NCBI GenBank assembly: GCA_949299115.1
Contig: CASFZH010000022.1
Location: 1-36,637, forward strand
DNA: 36,637 nt
Origin: an uncultured Helicobacter sp.
GTDB taxonomy: Bacteria > Campylobacterota > Campylobacteria > Campylobacterales > Helicobacteraceae
Reading direction: 5' to 3'
The first letter of the stretch is position 1; every line of letters starts with the position of its first letter. The translations under genes were made by a program, and so were the position numbers. Of this stretch, positions 9,539 through 18,685 are shown one piece after another. The notes beneath the pieces are model-generated. The model had not been told where the DNA came from. It did not search any database and was given only the letters and a program-made list of their open reading frames with translations.

Positions 9539-10270
9539 ATGATTTATGTTGTAGCATCAAATACTGAATCCCTTTATGGCATACAATCACGCAATCATAT
9601 TCACATGCTTAATTTTTTGCAGATACGACATACGTCATTTTGTATTGAGGCAGCCATACTAGAATCTGTTGATTATCTACTTTTTACGTCAAAAAATGCT
9701 ATCAAAGCAATATTGCAACATGATTTATTCACTATATTTTTGCAAAAACAAGCGATTGTTATTGGAGATTCTACAAAACAAGCATGGATAAAGGCTGGTG
9801 GTAAAATCGCATTTTGTCCCGATACGTCATGTAATGGATATGGTTTAGCAACAATATTAAAGAATTTTTTTGCAGATTCTACACAAATACCACATTTATT
9901 GTATCTTTGTGGACAAGATAGGATAACAAACTTTAAGGTTCTTTTAAAGAATACATGTAAAGTCACCGAAATCATTGTATATAGAAGTCTTATGATACCA
10001 CAAACTTACGATGATTCTACGATGTCGTGTATAATGTCGAAAGAATCGCAAAAATTTGTAAAAGATAGTATTTTTATTTTTGGTTCACCTAAACAATATA
10101 AGGCTTTTATCCAGCATTACACTTGGCAAACAACATGGCTAGCTATCGCATTGGGTGATACTACTTTTGCCTGTTTTGCAGAAGATATTTGTAAAATCAA
10201 CGCAAAAGGTAATTTAAAAAAGGCTTTGCAGATTGCATGCGATATTGAAAATTCCTGTATGTCAACATAG
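9539..10270 (+). CDS. hemD: Uroporphyrinogen-III synthase
   Basis: A 243-aa protein that closes and inverts ring D of hydroxymethylbilane to make uroporphyrinogen III in haem biosynthesis. The ATG at 9539 is used; a TTG four codons earlier is less likely. HemD sequences are poorly conserved. The call rests on the two-lobed pattern: LLFTSKNAI (about 47-55) after the first strand, AIVIGDSTKQAWIKAGGK (about 73-90), LLYLCGQDR with the T-E-I-I-V-Y-R motif near the middle, then IFIFGSPKQYKAFIQ and WLAIALGDTTF. It overlaps no gene and is followed 37 bases later by the RDD gene on the same strand, likely one transcript. It diverges from mrp. Confidence 0.85.
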   Translation: MIYVVASNTESLYGIQSRNHIHMLNFLQIRHTSFCIEAAILESVDYLLFTSKNAIKAILQHDLFTIFLQKQAIVIGDSTKQAWIKAGGKIAFCPDTSCNGYGLATILKNFFADSTQIPHLLYLCGQDRITNFKVLLKNTCKVTEIIVYRSLMIPQTYDDSTMSCIMSKESQKFVKDSIFIFGSPKQYKAFIQHYTWQTTWLAIALGDTTFACFAEDICKINAKGNLKKALQIACDIENSCMST

Positions 10271-10307
10271 TCTATACATCAGAATCATAAATATCATTTG
10301 GAATAAT

Positions 10308-10883
10308 ATGAAAAACACAAAAAAACAACATTACAATAAATTTTTAGATGGCCGTAATAAAAAGGCGAATATTCAAACTCCAGTTCAATCCACTATTGAT
10401 AATCGATGCAATTTTCTTGTAGCACGGCTTAAAGCATTTATTACCGATATGTTCCTCATTAATATGCCATTACTTTATACTGTTGTGTATATAATTATGG
10501 GTAGTAAGGAATCTTTTCAGCATAATCACATTGTTACCGGGCTTTGTGAAGTAGGATATTGTGTGATTTTATTTCTTTTTTTTTATTTTAAAGGGCAAAC
10601 ACCGGGCTTCCGTTATGCTGAAATTATGCTATGCAGTACTATCATGACACACAAACAAAAACATATTACTGATAAAGCCATTTTACATGATGAAATACCA
10701 CCAAAAGCATGGCAAATTATTGTATATATATGTGTGTGGCTTATAGAGGTATGTTTTTTTTTGTGGGTTTTTGCTTTTTTTAGAAAAGATAAACGTACAT
10801 TGCATGAAATCATATCTTATACTAAAATTATTTATAAGGCAAATCCAGCCAAAGAACGTCATGCAAATATTACAAAAAGATAA
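10308..10883 (+). CDS. RDD-family membrane protein
   Basis: A 191-aa inner-membrane protein. The ATG at 10308 follows TTTGGAAT. After a polar N-terminus comes the RDD signature FLVARLKAFITDMFLINMPL (about 36-55), then a second segment VGYCVILFLFFYFKGQTPGFRY with the typical Gly-Gln-Thr-Pro-Gly turn, and a third near the C-terminus. RDD proteins have three helices; some take part in ion transport, but this one has no assigned role. Two T9 runs in the coding sequence (about 10576 and 10754) are unremarkable in such AT-rich hydrophobic codons. It is probably cotranscribed with hemD. Confidence 0.8.
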   Translation: MKNTKKQHYNKFLDGRNKKANIQTPVQSTIDNRCNFLVARLKAFITDMFLINMPLLYTVVYIIMGSKESFQHNHIVTGLCEVGYCVILFLFFYFKGQTPGFRYAEIMLCSTIMTHKQKHITDKAILHDEIPPKAWQIIVYICVWLIEVCFFLWVFAFFRKDKRTLHEIISYTKIIYKANPAKERHANITKR

Positions 10884-11053
10884 AAAACAGTACATGTATT
10901 ATTTCTAAGTTTATTGTTTTTATAGATTAAGAAAATAACCAATATGAAATTTTTCTCAAAAATCACTAAAGTACTTACATACCATTCAATGTAGAAATTC
11001 AGATTTGAATATAAAAAATGTGTTCATAATGAAAGCTTAAATAAAATTAAAAA

Positions 11054-11130
11054 TGGCGGAACGAACGGGGCTCGAACCCGCGACCCCCTGCGTGACAGGC
11101 AGGTATTCTAACCAACTGAACTATCGCTCC
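11054..11130 (-). tRNA. tRNA-Asp (GTC)
   Basis: A full cloverleaf reads from GGAGCGA to CCA on the minus strand. The anticodon stem CCTGC/GCAGG encloses GTC, the TTCGAGC T-loop is present and CCA is encoded. It is the last of four tRNAs in the order Lys, Glu, Val, Asp. Confidence 0.97.
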
Positions 11131-11150
11131 TGCTAAAGTTATTGTGAATA

Positions 11151-11226
11151 TGGTGGTCACTATAAGACTCGAACTTATGACATCCACCTTGTAAGGGTGG
11201 CGCTCTACCAACTGAGCTAAGCGACC
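11151..11226 (-). tRNA. tRNA-Val (TAC)
   Basis: The cloverleaf starts GGTCGCT and ends with encoded CCA. The anticodon loop CTTACAA reads TAC, and the T-loop is TTCGAGT. It is 20 bases from the tRNA-Asp gene and in the same cluster. Confidence 0.97.
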
Positions 11227-11282
11227 TTTACTTTTTTATCACGTATCTACAACAAGGTAAATCGTCATCTAATCAAAATGTT

Positions 11283-11357
11283 TGGTGACCCCTAGGGGAT
11301 TCGAACCCCTGTAGCCACCGTGAAAGGGTGGTATCCTAACCGTTAGATGAAGGGGCC
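11283..11357 (-). tRNA. tRNA-Glu (TTC)
   Basis: The cloverleaf starts GGCCCCT and ends with encoded CCA. The anticodon loop CTTTCAC reads TTC, and the T-arm is AGGGGTTCGAATCCCCT. It is in the same minus-strand cluster. Confidence 0.97.
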
Positions 11358-11372
11358 ACACAAAACTATAAA

Positions 11373-11448
<76 letters not shown>

Positions 11449-11930
11449 ATTTCACAATGTAGAGCGGGAATTATAGTATTTTTTTTAATTAAAGTCAAGA
11501 TTTTAGTTAAATTTTTAAAAAACATGAATGAATAAAAACATAGAGTTATGTGATTTCTATTGAGTTTAGATAATATTAAAATTCGGCTTAACATATTTGG
11601 GTGCAGTAAGAATGTAATAAAACAAAAAGTCAAGCCCAAACTAAAAATTTGAAGTCCAATTAATATTTAGCATTTTATAAAAATGCAAATCTAGGAGTAG
11701 ACAAAATTATTACATTTCTATTTCAATACTGAAGTAGCCTCATAGGCATTTTAAGTTGTTTAAGTTAAAGCTGAAATTATATATTATTACAATAGTGAAA
11801 AGTAGATTAAATTTACAAATATTTCATAGTAATATTTTAGAGTTTATTGTTTATTTATTTTGTCTACATTAACAATTTTTGGCTAGAATATCGCTTAGTT
11901 TATTTTACTGAAATGCTTAAAGGAGAAACT
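11449..11930. other. Divergent intergenic region
   Basis: About 480 bases between the tRNA cluster (minus) and the lipoprotein gene (plus), expected to hold both promoters. It is very AT-rich, with no convincing gene; a frame at 11439-11639 overlaps tRNA-Lys and is rejected. Confidence 0.5.
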
Positions 11931-12380
11931 ATGAAAGTTTTAAAAAAAATGCTATTTGTTTCCGTTGCGGCCACTGGGTTGCTTATTGCTTGTCCAGATA
12001 TGCACATGTCGGGCAAAGGCGAAAAACATAGTGGGTTAAAACCACCACATGGAATATTGGAAGAATTGTATGTAAAAGCAACTACTAAGCAAAAAAGAGA
12101 CTTATTGCAAATTGACCATGATTTTCATAAAGCAGTAAAGGCACAAACTGAAAAATTCAGAGAATATAGAGATGCTGTGGAATTCGATATCAAAAATCTT
12201 AAGCTAGATCTTGAAGAAGCATCTCTAGAAAGAGATACTACAAGAGCAACAGAAATTCTTCATAGAATTGCAAAAAAGCAAGAAGAAATTCGTAAAAGTA
12301 AGCAAGATGAAAAAAATTTACGTTATCTTTTAGAAGAAGATAAAATTAAGAAAATGCATACTGTATTGAAAGTGAAGTAA
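11931..12380 (+). CDS. Coiled-coil lipoprotein, Spy/CpxP-like
   Basis: A 149-aa protein. The ATG at 11931 is set by AAGGAG seven bases ahead. The N-terminus is a lipoprotein signal: KVLKKMLFVSVAATG then the lipobox L-I-A-C with C21 as the acylated residue. The mature part is almost wholly helical and charged, with heptad-like stretches from about residue 45 to 145. Its size and composition resemble periplasmic Spy/CpxP/heavy-metal-sensor chaperone-like proteins, but the LTxxQ signature is not clear, so the role is open. A short Met/His run (PDMHMSGKGEKH, 22-33) next to the lipid anchor could bind metal; this is inference. It is followed by the MORN-repeat gene after 140 bases. Confidence 0.7.
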   Translation: MKVLKKMLFVSVAATGLLIACPDMHMSGKGEKHSGLKPPHGILEELYVKATTKQKRDLLQIDHDFHKAVKAQTEKFREYRDAVEFDIKNLKLDLEEASLERDTTRATEILHRIAKKQEEIRKSKQDEKNLRYLLEEDKIKKMHTVLKVK

Positions 12381-12521
12381 TAATTATTTGATACAAAGAT
12401 TATTTAATCTAAATTTTTTCTATTCTTTATTTGTTAGGATTTCCTAGCATACTTAGATTATTCTTCCCTCTTTTATCTTTAATGCTTCTTATATTTATAT
12501 TCATAAATCATAAGGTTTAGC

Positions 12522-12956
12522 ATGTATAAATTTATCCTATATATTAGTGTGATATATTTTTTTAATTGTAGTATAGTATGTGGATACACTATTTGTGATA
12601 CTATGATTGATGGAATCATGATGAAAGGTCAATGTAAAGGGGCTTTGAAACACGGAAGATTTGTTGGCTATCATAAAAATGGGGCAATGGCATGGGAAGT
12701 CCACTTTAAAAACAACGTTTTACATGGTAAATTTAAACATTTCTATCCAAATGGAAACCTTCATTTTACAGGTTCTTATAAGAATGGTGTTTTGCATAGT
12801 TCATTTGTTCAATATAATCAGGATAATGGTATGTTGCAGGCAAATTTCAAAAAGGGAGTTTTACATAATTGGCTTTATGTTTTCTACAATGGACAAAAAG
12901 TTGAGGCATTAAAATATTACTACGGTAAATTAGCCCAAAAACTTTATCTTGATTAA
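12522..12956 (+). CDS. Secreted MORN/YwqK-type repeat protein
   Basis: A 144-aa protein with a hydrophobic N-terminus (about 1-22) that looks like a signal peptide. From about residue 40 it carries four tandem repeats of the YxNG...G.LHG type: GYHKNGAMAWEVHFKNNVLH, FYPNGNLHFTGSYKNGVLH, QYNQDNGMLQANFKKGVLH and VFYNGQKVEALKYYYGKL. This is the MORN-like beta repeat also annotated as YwqK. Such proteins are common in Campylobacterota and usually have no tested function. Its end overlaps the longest possible start of the next gene, so the two are likely cotranscribed. Confidence 0.75.
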   Translation: MYKFILYISVIYFFNCSIVCGYTICDTMIDGIMMKGQCKGALKHGRFVGYHKNGAMAWEVHFKNNVLHGKFKHFYPNGNLHFTGSYKNGVLHSSFVQYNQDNGMLQANFKKGVLHNWLYVFYNGQKVEALKYYYGKLAQKLYLD

Positions 12957-13011
12957 CCATAGAAAAGAATTTATAAAAGATAAAACAACAGAAAATGTAG
13001 GTATTTTGTAT

Positions 13012-13962
13012 ATGTTGGAAAAAAGAAATTCTATTCCTCGTCATTCAGATATTAACACTCAAGAAATTTCTCATAATAATACAAATGATAAACAAGATAT
13101 TTTAATGAATAAGTCTACTGGTGGTAATTCTATTAAAAAATACGCAATGTATTGGAAAAGAATGCAAGCATATTATGCGATACAGTACAAAAAAATACTT
13201 CATTGCTACAATGACTTTACTGATAAAGATAAACTATTCCATTATGCGTCATCATTAAGTTTTTATAACATATTTTCAATCATTCCCATATTTCTCACAC
13301 TTTTTTCTATTTTTACAAATTTTCCAAGTTTTCAAGAGCAACTTCAAAATATTAAACAAGTTATACTTGATAGTATTTTGCCTACTAATGTGCAAGATGT
13401 ATCAAAAATGTTAGACGGATTTTTATTGAATGGTAAAGAAATGGGATTTTTGGGTTTTTTAATATCACTCATTAGTTCTTTTATCTTTTTTAGAAATTTT
13501 GATGATATTTGTGCTAGGATATTCTCTGCAAAGAAACGTAGTTTTTTTGATTCTTTCATTGTTTATTGGCTTTTGATTACATTAATACCATTATTTGTTG
13601 TAACATCTCTTTATTTTAATACCTTTATTGCTGGAAAATATTCTAATATATTGACACATGTATATGCCGCTCTACCTTTAATCATAACATGGTCAATATT
13701 TGCTTTATTATTTCGCATTGCAGCCAATAAGTCTTTACATTCTATTGTTTTATTATTCAGTAGCTTTGTTGGTGCTGTAATTTGGTATTTAGTTAAATTT
13801 CTATTTTTTTACTACGTTTTTTATAATAAATTTTATAGTACTATTTATGGTTCTGTATCTATTGTTATGTTCGTTTTGCTATGGATATATGTTTCTTGGC
13901 TTATTGTTCTTATTTCAATGCGTATGTGTAAAAAGCTAGATGATAGATTCACATATAAATAA
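13012..13962 (+). CDS. YihY/BrkB-family inner-membrane protein
   Basis: A 316-aa protein from the ATG at 13012; an in-frame TTG at 12949 would add 21 residues and overlap the MORN gene, and neither start has a strong ribosome-binding site. After a polar N-terminus of about 75 residues the family signature appears: KLFHYASSLSFYNIFSIIP, then at least five more hydrophobic segments, with FGSVSIVMFVLLW-type sequence near the C-terminus (here YGSVSIVMFVLLWIYVSWL). The YihY/BrkB family was once called ribonuclease BN, which is no longer accepted; its actual function is not settled. The gene ends two bases from the convergent gene at 13965. Confidence 0.85.
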   Translation: MLEKRNSIPRHSDINTQEISHNNTNDKQDILMNKSTGGNSIKKYAMYWKRMQAYYAIQYKKILHCYNDFTDKDKLFHYASSLSFYNIFSIIPIFLTLFSIFTNFPSFQEQLQNIKQVILDSILPTNVQDVSKMLDGFLLNGKEMGFLGFLISLISSFIFFRNFDDICARIFSAKKRSFFDSFIVYWLLITLIPLFVVTSLYFNTFIAGKYSNILTHVYAALPLIITWSIFALLFRIAANKSLHSIVLLFSSFVGAVIWYLVKFLFFYYVFYNKFYSTIYGSVSIVMFVLLWIYVSWLIVLISMRMCKKLDDRFTYK

Positions 13963-13964
13963 TG

Positions 13965-14639
13965 CTATTTCAATAAGACTGCGTAACCAGTATAGGGTTC
14001 TAATAAAATAGAAAAATTACCAACAATTACCCTTTGTGGAATCATCGGTGTATGTAATGTCGCCCCGCAAAGCACCTTGCTAAAATCGCTAAAATAAAAT
14101 CTAAAGGTATCTCTTTCTTGACATGTTGTGGGTGTATCAAGTCGTAAAATTTCTAGTTTTGAGCTTTCATGGAATCGAAAATCAAAAAGAGCATTGTCTT
14201 TGCAAAAATTGGCAATATTGGTATTATTATATCCGCTCAAACATTGTGAATTTCCAACATGTAATGCCACAATGTCACCAGCTAATGGACGTCTATCAAA
14301 ATCTGTAGTGTTAGCGAATCTTGGAGTATCACGATAGATAGAAAGACTATTTTTAGTGTAGATTCCACTAGTATGAAATTGTACCTGCCAATGAAATAAT
14401 TCGTAGCGAGACAAGAGCTGTTTGGAATCTACTCTTGCAAAAGCATAAATATCACCAAAATTCTCAAAACCTAATGTAGAACTTTCAATTAAAGATAATA
14501 TGCGAGTATGTTTAAGAGCATAAAGAGTTGTTAAGGCTGGTCGCAACTGATTCTGTAAAGTAAGAGAATATGATAGCCACGCACTTGAAGAAATTATTCC
14601 AATGATATTTAATAAAAAAATGATTTCAAGAAATTTCAT
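13965..14639 (-). CDS. Hypothetical protein with pilin-like N-terminal helix
   Basis: A 224-aa protein. The first 25 residues (MKFLEIIFLLNIIGIISSS) form one hydrophobic helix with Glu at position 5, the arrangement of type IV pilins and type II pseudopilins, although the classical Gly-Phe prepilin cleavage site is missing. The rest is a soluble beta-rich region with three cysteines (CLSGY, FCKD, TCQE) and a further VLCG that could form two disulfides. No catalytic motif was seen. Short proteins of this build in Campylobacterota are often annotated as type II secretion-like. It converges tail to tail with the YihY gene. Confidence 0.6.
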   Translation of the reverse strand: MKFLEIIFLLNIIGIISSSAWLSYSLTLQNQLRPALTTLYALKHTRILSLIESSTLGFENFGDIYAFARVDSKQLLSRYELFHWQVQFHTSGIYTKNSLSIYRDTPRFANTTDFDRRPLAGDIVALHVGNSQCLSGYNNTNIANFCKDNALFDFRFHESSKLEILRLDTPTTCQERDTFRFYFSDFSKVLCGATLHTPMIPQRVIVGNFSILLEPYTGYAVLLK

Positions 14640-14728
14640 TGATTCTCACTTTTATAATATTTTACAAAAATACAATGATTATATCATAAATGTTTAAAAA
14701 AGTAACTTTACGATAAAGCATTATATTT

Positions 14729-14791
14729 CTATGATAATAATTGCTGAAAATCATTATTTATTTAGCAAAAAAGTATTCTGTATTATCATAG
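14729..14791. promoter_or_regulatory. Inverted repeat and Fur-like box between divergent genes
   Basis: CTATGATAAT (14729-14738) and ATTATCATAG (14782-14791) are exact inverted arms 43 bases apart. Between them TGAAAATCATTATTT (14745-14759) fits the 7-1-7 Fur box TGATAAT-n-ATTATCA at most positions. It lies between the minus-strand gene starting at 14639 and the alcohol dehydrogenase at 14933. Binding by Fur or PerR is inference. Confidence 0.35.
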
Positions 14792-14932
14792 AATGATGTT
14801 AATTATAACTTGATACACTCTCGTTCAATACTGTATTTTAAGTTATAAAGATTAGTATTAAAATATATAATTCTTCTTACTAATTTTATGATATAGTGTA
14901 GATATTAAAATTTTATTATTAAAGGATTCATT

Positions 14933-16030
14933 ATGATTAAAGGTTTTGCAATGTTAAAAATTGGTTCTGTAGGAATCATTGAAAAAGAACATTTAGAAGA
15001 AGTAACTACTGGTAGGAAAATCATCTGCGGACCCTTAGATGCAATAGTCCGACCGATTGCTGTTGCCCCTTGTACTTCAGATTTACACACTTGCTATGAA
15101 GGTGGAATTGGTGAGCGAACCAATATGTTTTTAGGACATGAAGCAGTGGGTGAAGTCCTAGAAGTCGGCGAATTAGTCAAAGATTTCAAAGTGGGTGATA
15201 AGGTCATCGTCCCTGCCATCACACCAAATTGGAATGCCCTAGAATCTCAAAGAGGCTATGCACAACACAGCGGTGGCCCCCTTTCAGGTTGGAAATTTTC
15301 CAACTTCAAAGATGGCGTATTTGCAGAGAAATTCCATGTCAATGATGCTGATGGGAATCTAGCCCATTTACCAGAAGGTGTTTCTCCAATCGAAGCGGTT
15401 ATGCTGTGTGATATGGTTACAACAGGATTCCATTGTGCTGAAAATGCTGAAGTGAAGCCGGGTGATACAGTAGCAGTTATTGGTTTGGGTCCAGTTGGAC
15501 TTATGGCTTGTGCAGGAGCAAATGCGATGGGTGCAAGCGAGATTTATGCGGTGGATTGCGTGGATTTTAGATATGAAGTTGCACATAAGTATTATGGGGC
15601 AACGCATTATGTTAATTTTACAAAAGCTCCTTTTCCTCAACAAATTTTAGAGCTTACCAAAGGGAGGGGTGTAGATAAAGTTTTGATTGCAGGAGGAGGA
15701 CTAACGACCATTGGTGAAGCATGTGAATGTGTAGTCAATGGTGGGATTGTCAGCAATGTTAATTATCTTGGCACAGGGGAGCATATCACAATTCCAAGAG
15801 TAGCTTGGAATGTTGGTATGGGACATAAAACCATTAAGGGTGGTTTAACTCCGGGTGGTCGATATAGAATGGAAAAACTTGCAAGACTACTACAAACCAA
15901 AAAACTTGATGTTAATCCTATTATTACGCATAGGTTAGAAGGTAAATTTGAAGAAATTGCTCAAAGTTTGGCAATGATGAAAGATAAACCTAAAAATTTG
16001 ATTAAACCTGCTGTTAATATCACTTGGTAA
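14933..16030 (+). CDS. Zinc-dependent alcohol dehydrogenase (secondary alcohol type)
   Basis: A 365-aa medium-chain dehydrogenase. AAAGGA precedes the ATG by six bases. Catalytic zinc ligands of the tetrameric bacterial secondary-alcohol dehydrogenase group are present: C47 (APCTSDLHT), H69-E70 (GHEAVGEV) and D160 (MLCDMVTTGFH). The four-Cys structural zinc loop is absent, as in the Clostridium/Thermoanaerobacter isopropanol enzymes. The nucleotide site is GLGPVG (184-189). Where NADP-specific relatives have Gly-Ser-Arg, this protein has D208 (AVDCVD), which favours NAD(H); this is inference. It should interconvert short secondary alcohols or aldehydes and their carbonyls in the cytoplasm. 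The coding sequence is clearly richer in G+C than its surroundings. It stands alone, with decayed DNA downstream. Confidence 0.88.
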   Translation: MIKGFAMLKIGSVGIIEKEHLEEVTTGRKIICGPLDAIVRPIAVAPCTSDLHTCYEGGIGERTNMFLGHEAVGEVLEVGELVKDFKVGDKVIVPAITPNWNALESQRGYAQHSGGPLSGWKFSNFKDGVFAEKFHVNDADGNLAHLPEGVSPIEAVMLCDMVTTGFHCAENAEVKPGDTVAVIGLGPVGLMACAGANAMGASEIYAVDCVDFRYEVAHKYYGATHYVNFTKAPFPQQILELTKGRGVDKVLIAGGGLTTIGEACECVVNGGIVSNVNYLGTGEHITIPRVAWNVGMGHKTIKGGLTPGGRYRMEKLARLLQTKKLDVNPIITHRLEGKFEEIAQSLAMMKDKPKNLIKPAVNITW

Positions 16031-17838
16031 TGCAAGTTAAATTTTGGCTATATACCCAAAAATGCCTACATATGTTTTTACTAAAAAGCATCACTGTTTA
16101 TTCTGGAAAAGTTGATAGTGCGACTATAAACTAATTATAAAACATTACGGGCTATGCAGTTTTAATAAAAGAATAGTTAAAACTATAATAAATATAGAAT
16201 ATTCAGCTATGGAAATATAGGGATATTAGAGAGAATCATAGCAGCTGTTGATGATTCGGTAGAACGTCGCATTAATGATAAAAAAATATCTGTACCTATA
16301 GATTAAACACAGGAGGCGTATTGCAAACACATCTTAAAAAGTAAGTAAATTGTTAGAGTATGTGTTTGGAGATGTTGCTAGTGTAAGATGTATAAATAAT
16401 AATGGAATCCATTCATTGAAAATACAGCATTGGTGTCTTACTCATTTATTAAAAAGCATAATTATACTTACAAGATAATCAAAAAATAATAATAAGAATA
16501 TTTATTGTTATTTAAGAATCTTAGAATAGATTCTAAACAAAAAAAGAGATAGCATTTTCCATCTTATAAAGTATGTTTGAGAAAATTTTCTACACTAAAC
16601 TTCTTTATTTCAAAGGATATATAATAGAAGTAGCATGTCTTCTTTATCTGACCACCCATTCACTTTCACTCATATTATTGCTATTTTATCAACATTACCA
16701 TACTTACAAAACTTATGCTAACAAGCAGTGATTGTAAGAAATTTTACACAAACTTCCTAAAAATTTGCAGTGTAAAAAACAAGTTGGTCTAATCAGGAAT
16801 AATGGGCAATGCAATAGAAATATATTTATAGTGAAACTATTCATAATGTATCATTATGTTTGAAACCATTTTGATAGCAATACAAATCAATAAGCAAGTA
16901 TGGGGGTTCAACAAATGAAAGTGGTTTAGTGCAAACATTATCCTTCAATATCAAAGACTATATGGCTGGAGGATATGGCAAGGTCAGATTCTTTGGGATT
17001 AGATTTCTTTCAAAAGTTTTATGGATTCATGGTAATGACAAATATTTTAGGAAGCATAGTAAGCTTTATTGATAAAAATGAGAAAGATGTTTTGGAAATA
17101 ACATAAAATTATCGCTTTAAGTCTGCTTTTAAAGTTTTGTATGAAAAGGCAAAATACACACATACAAAAAAATATACTTATAAATTATAAAATTTTGGTA
17201 ATATCTATGGAAATTTAATAAGGGGGCAATAATCTAAGCATTTGACATGTTACATCTCAAAGGAACTTATTTCAGATTCCAATAATACTATTTCGCAAAG
17301 CTCTTACAATCATAAGATAATCAAGAAAGACAAATCCCTCTACACCAAAAGCTTTCTTTTTCTACAAAAAAATCAGTGAATTTTGTCTATTAATGTCGAT
17401 AAGAGTTTTTGTCAAATTCTATTTAATAGAACTATGATTGCCCTAATGGAGTAATAGTCAAAAAAATATTACGACATATCCATCATATTGATTAATGGCT
17501 CTGTTCTTAAGCAGATTCAGATTATTAAAAGCAGAATTTGCAATTTAGCAACTTAAAAGACAAAGAAACAAGGAGTTTTTTTACGACCACATAAAAAGAA
17601 TGGGAATCTAATCTCATTGAAGAAACTATGCTTAAGCAATGCTTTGATGTGAATTTTATCTAGTCAATATACATATCATGAGCTAATTCAATGATGTCTT
17701 GCAGATTCGCATGTAAGAGATTGGAGAATTGCAATATTTCAAACCTACTTTTATAAAATATCTATTCCTATTTTATCTATCATATTGATAATAAGTTAAA
17801 GATTCTATACAAAAATTTATAAAATTTTTGAAAAAGAC
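16031..17838. other. Decayed region without intact genes
   Basis: About 1.8 kb with stops in all frames. Protein-like remnants can still be read: 16199-16306 (+), a stretch ending AAVDDSVERRINDKKISVPI before a stop, and 16930-17106 (+), a transposase-like end listed separately. I see no start codons or ribosome-binding sites for them. It ends at the promoter of the 17896 gene. The region looks like the debris of one or more lost mobile or accessory genes. Confidence 0.5.
16930..17106 (+). pseudogene. Possible DDE transposase C-terminal relic
   Basis: A 58-codon frame bounded by stops. Its core GLDFFQKFYGFMVMTNILGS resembles the Q-x-F-Y-x-x-x-x-x-T/S-N-L helix near the C-terminus of IS4-type transposases. 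After the stop, another frame part reads FKVLYEKAKYTHTKKYTYK, similar to the basic tail of the same family. No terminal inverted repeats were found. Assignment is tentative. Confidence 0.3.
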
Positions 17839-17866
17839 TTGACTTCAAAAAAAAAAAAACCATAAT
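17839..17866 (+). promoter_or_regulatory. Sigma-70 promoter with A13 tract in the spacer
   Basis: TTGACT (17839-17844) and CATAAT (17861-17866) are separated by 16 bases, 13 of which are an unbroken run of A (17847-17859). A transcript would begin near 17873, followed by AAAGGAATAAATT and the ATG at 17896. Gain or loss of an A would change the spacing and so promoter strength, as known for phase-variable promoters in Helicobacter and Neisseria. Confidence 0.6.
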
Positions 17867-17895
17867 ACCGAAATCACAATTAAAAGGAATAAATT

Positions 17896-18678
17896 ATGAT
17901 AGATAAAACAAGTTTGAGAAATGCTATGATGAAATCTGAAAAATATCAGAGTGTCTATAAAGATTTTTTGTCATCTGCTGATTCTTCACACAAACATCTT
18001 TTATTGGGAGCAGAGCATAGCTTAGACAAGGTTTATACTTTTGATGAGCTAGGTCATATCATGGTTGCCGTTACTTCTGATAGTGAAATAGAAACAGAAA
18101 TAAAAAAGACGTTTCAAAATGTTTTGGTATTTTTTGGAATAATAACTGCTGCTCTTGCTAAAAAAGGAAAAACGCTCTTTGACTATAAAGCTCTCAATAG
18201 TTTGATTAGTAAAAGTGGAATTTTTATTGCTGTAAATAAAGAGCAAGCTCATTATGAATCTCAGTCTACTGAAGTTGCACTCAATACACATATTATACAA
18301 TCTATGCTTGGAGCTGGTATCACAGGCGGTGCACTAGAAATTGCTAAAAGAACCCTTAATGCAATAGGGAATCAGATTACCATGAGCCACAGTAGTGGAG
18401 GAGCGGAATCGGAAGTTGCTCATATTTTGTTTGTATGTGAATCACTCATGGGAATGCCAATAGTATCTGTCTCTTTGTATCACACAAAAGCAAATCAAGA
18501 ACAATGGAAAAATGAAACGAATTGTTCAAAAGTTAGCCATTCAGAAGTGAAATTTGATTATGAAGCCGATCATTATCTTTTTGTTAATCCAGAATATATA
18601 CAAAAATTTACAAAGGATTTTAAAGAAAGTTCAGAATATACGAAACTTATAGACGATATTGCATCAAGAATCGAGTAG
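17896..18678 (+). CDS. Uncharacterised 260-aa protein, possibly phase-variable
   Basis: Not recognised with confidence. AAAGGA lies nine bases ahead of the ATG. There is no signal peptide. Two hydrophobic stretches (about 75-88, FQNVLVFFGIITAA; and 135-147, QSMLGAGITGGAL) and a third near VAHILFVCESLMGMPIVSVSLY (175-195) suggest a protein that meets lipid or buries a hydrophobic core. Cysteines are C181 and C210. The N-terminal part and the SHSSGG (164-169) turn are polar. The general layout recalls the Evf/Zyg1-like family, where a buried Cys is palmitoylated, but I hold this as a weak idea. It is driven by a promoter with an A13 spacer and followed after seven bases by a methyltransferase, so the two form an operon. 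Confidence 0.7.
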   Translation: MIDKTSLRNAMMKSEKYQSVYKDFLSSADSSHKHLLLGAEHSLDKVYTFDELGHIMVAVTSDSEIETEIKKTFQNVLVFFGIITAALAKKGKTLFDYKALNSLISKSGIFIAVNKEQAHYESQSTEVALNTHIIQSMLGAGITGGALEIAKRTLNAIGNQITMSHSSGGAESEVAHILFVCESLMGMPIVSVSLYHTKANQEQWKNETNCSKVSHSEVKFDYEADHYLFVNPEYIQKFTKDFKESSEYTKLIDDIASRIE

Positions 18679-18685
18679 GAATAGC

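Noticed and set aside
10576-10762. Two T9 runs in the RDD gene as phase-variation sites
   Set aside because: Runs of this length are expected in Phe-rich membrane segments of such AT-rich DNA; the frame is intact and no alternative product is suggested.
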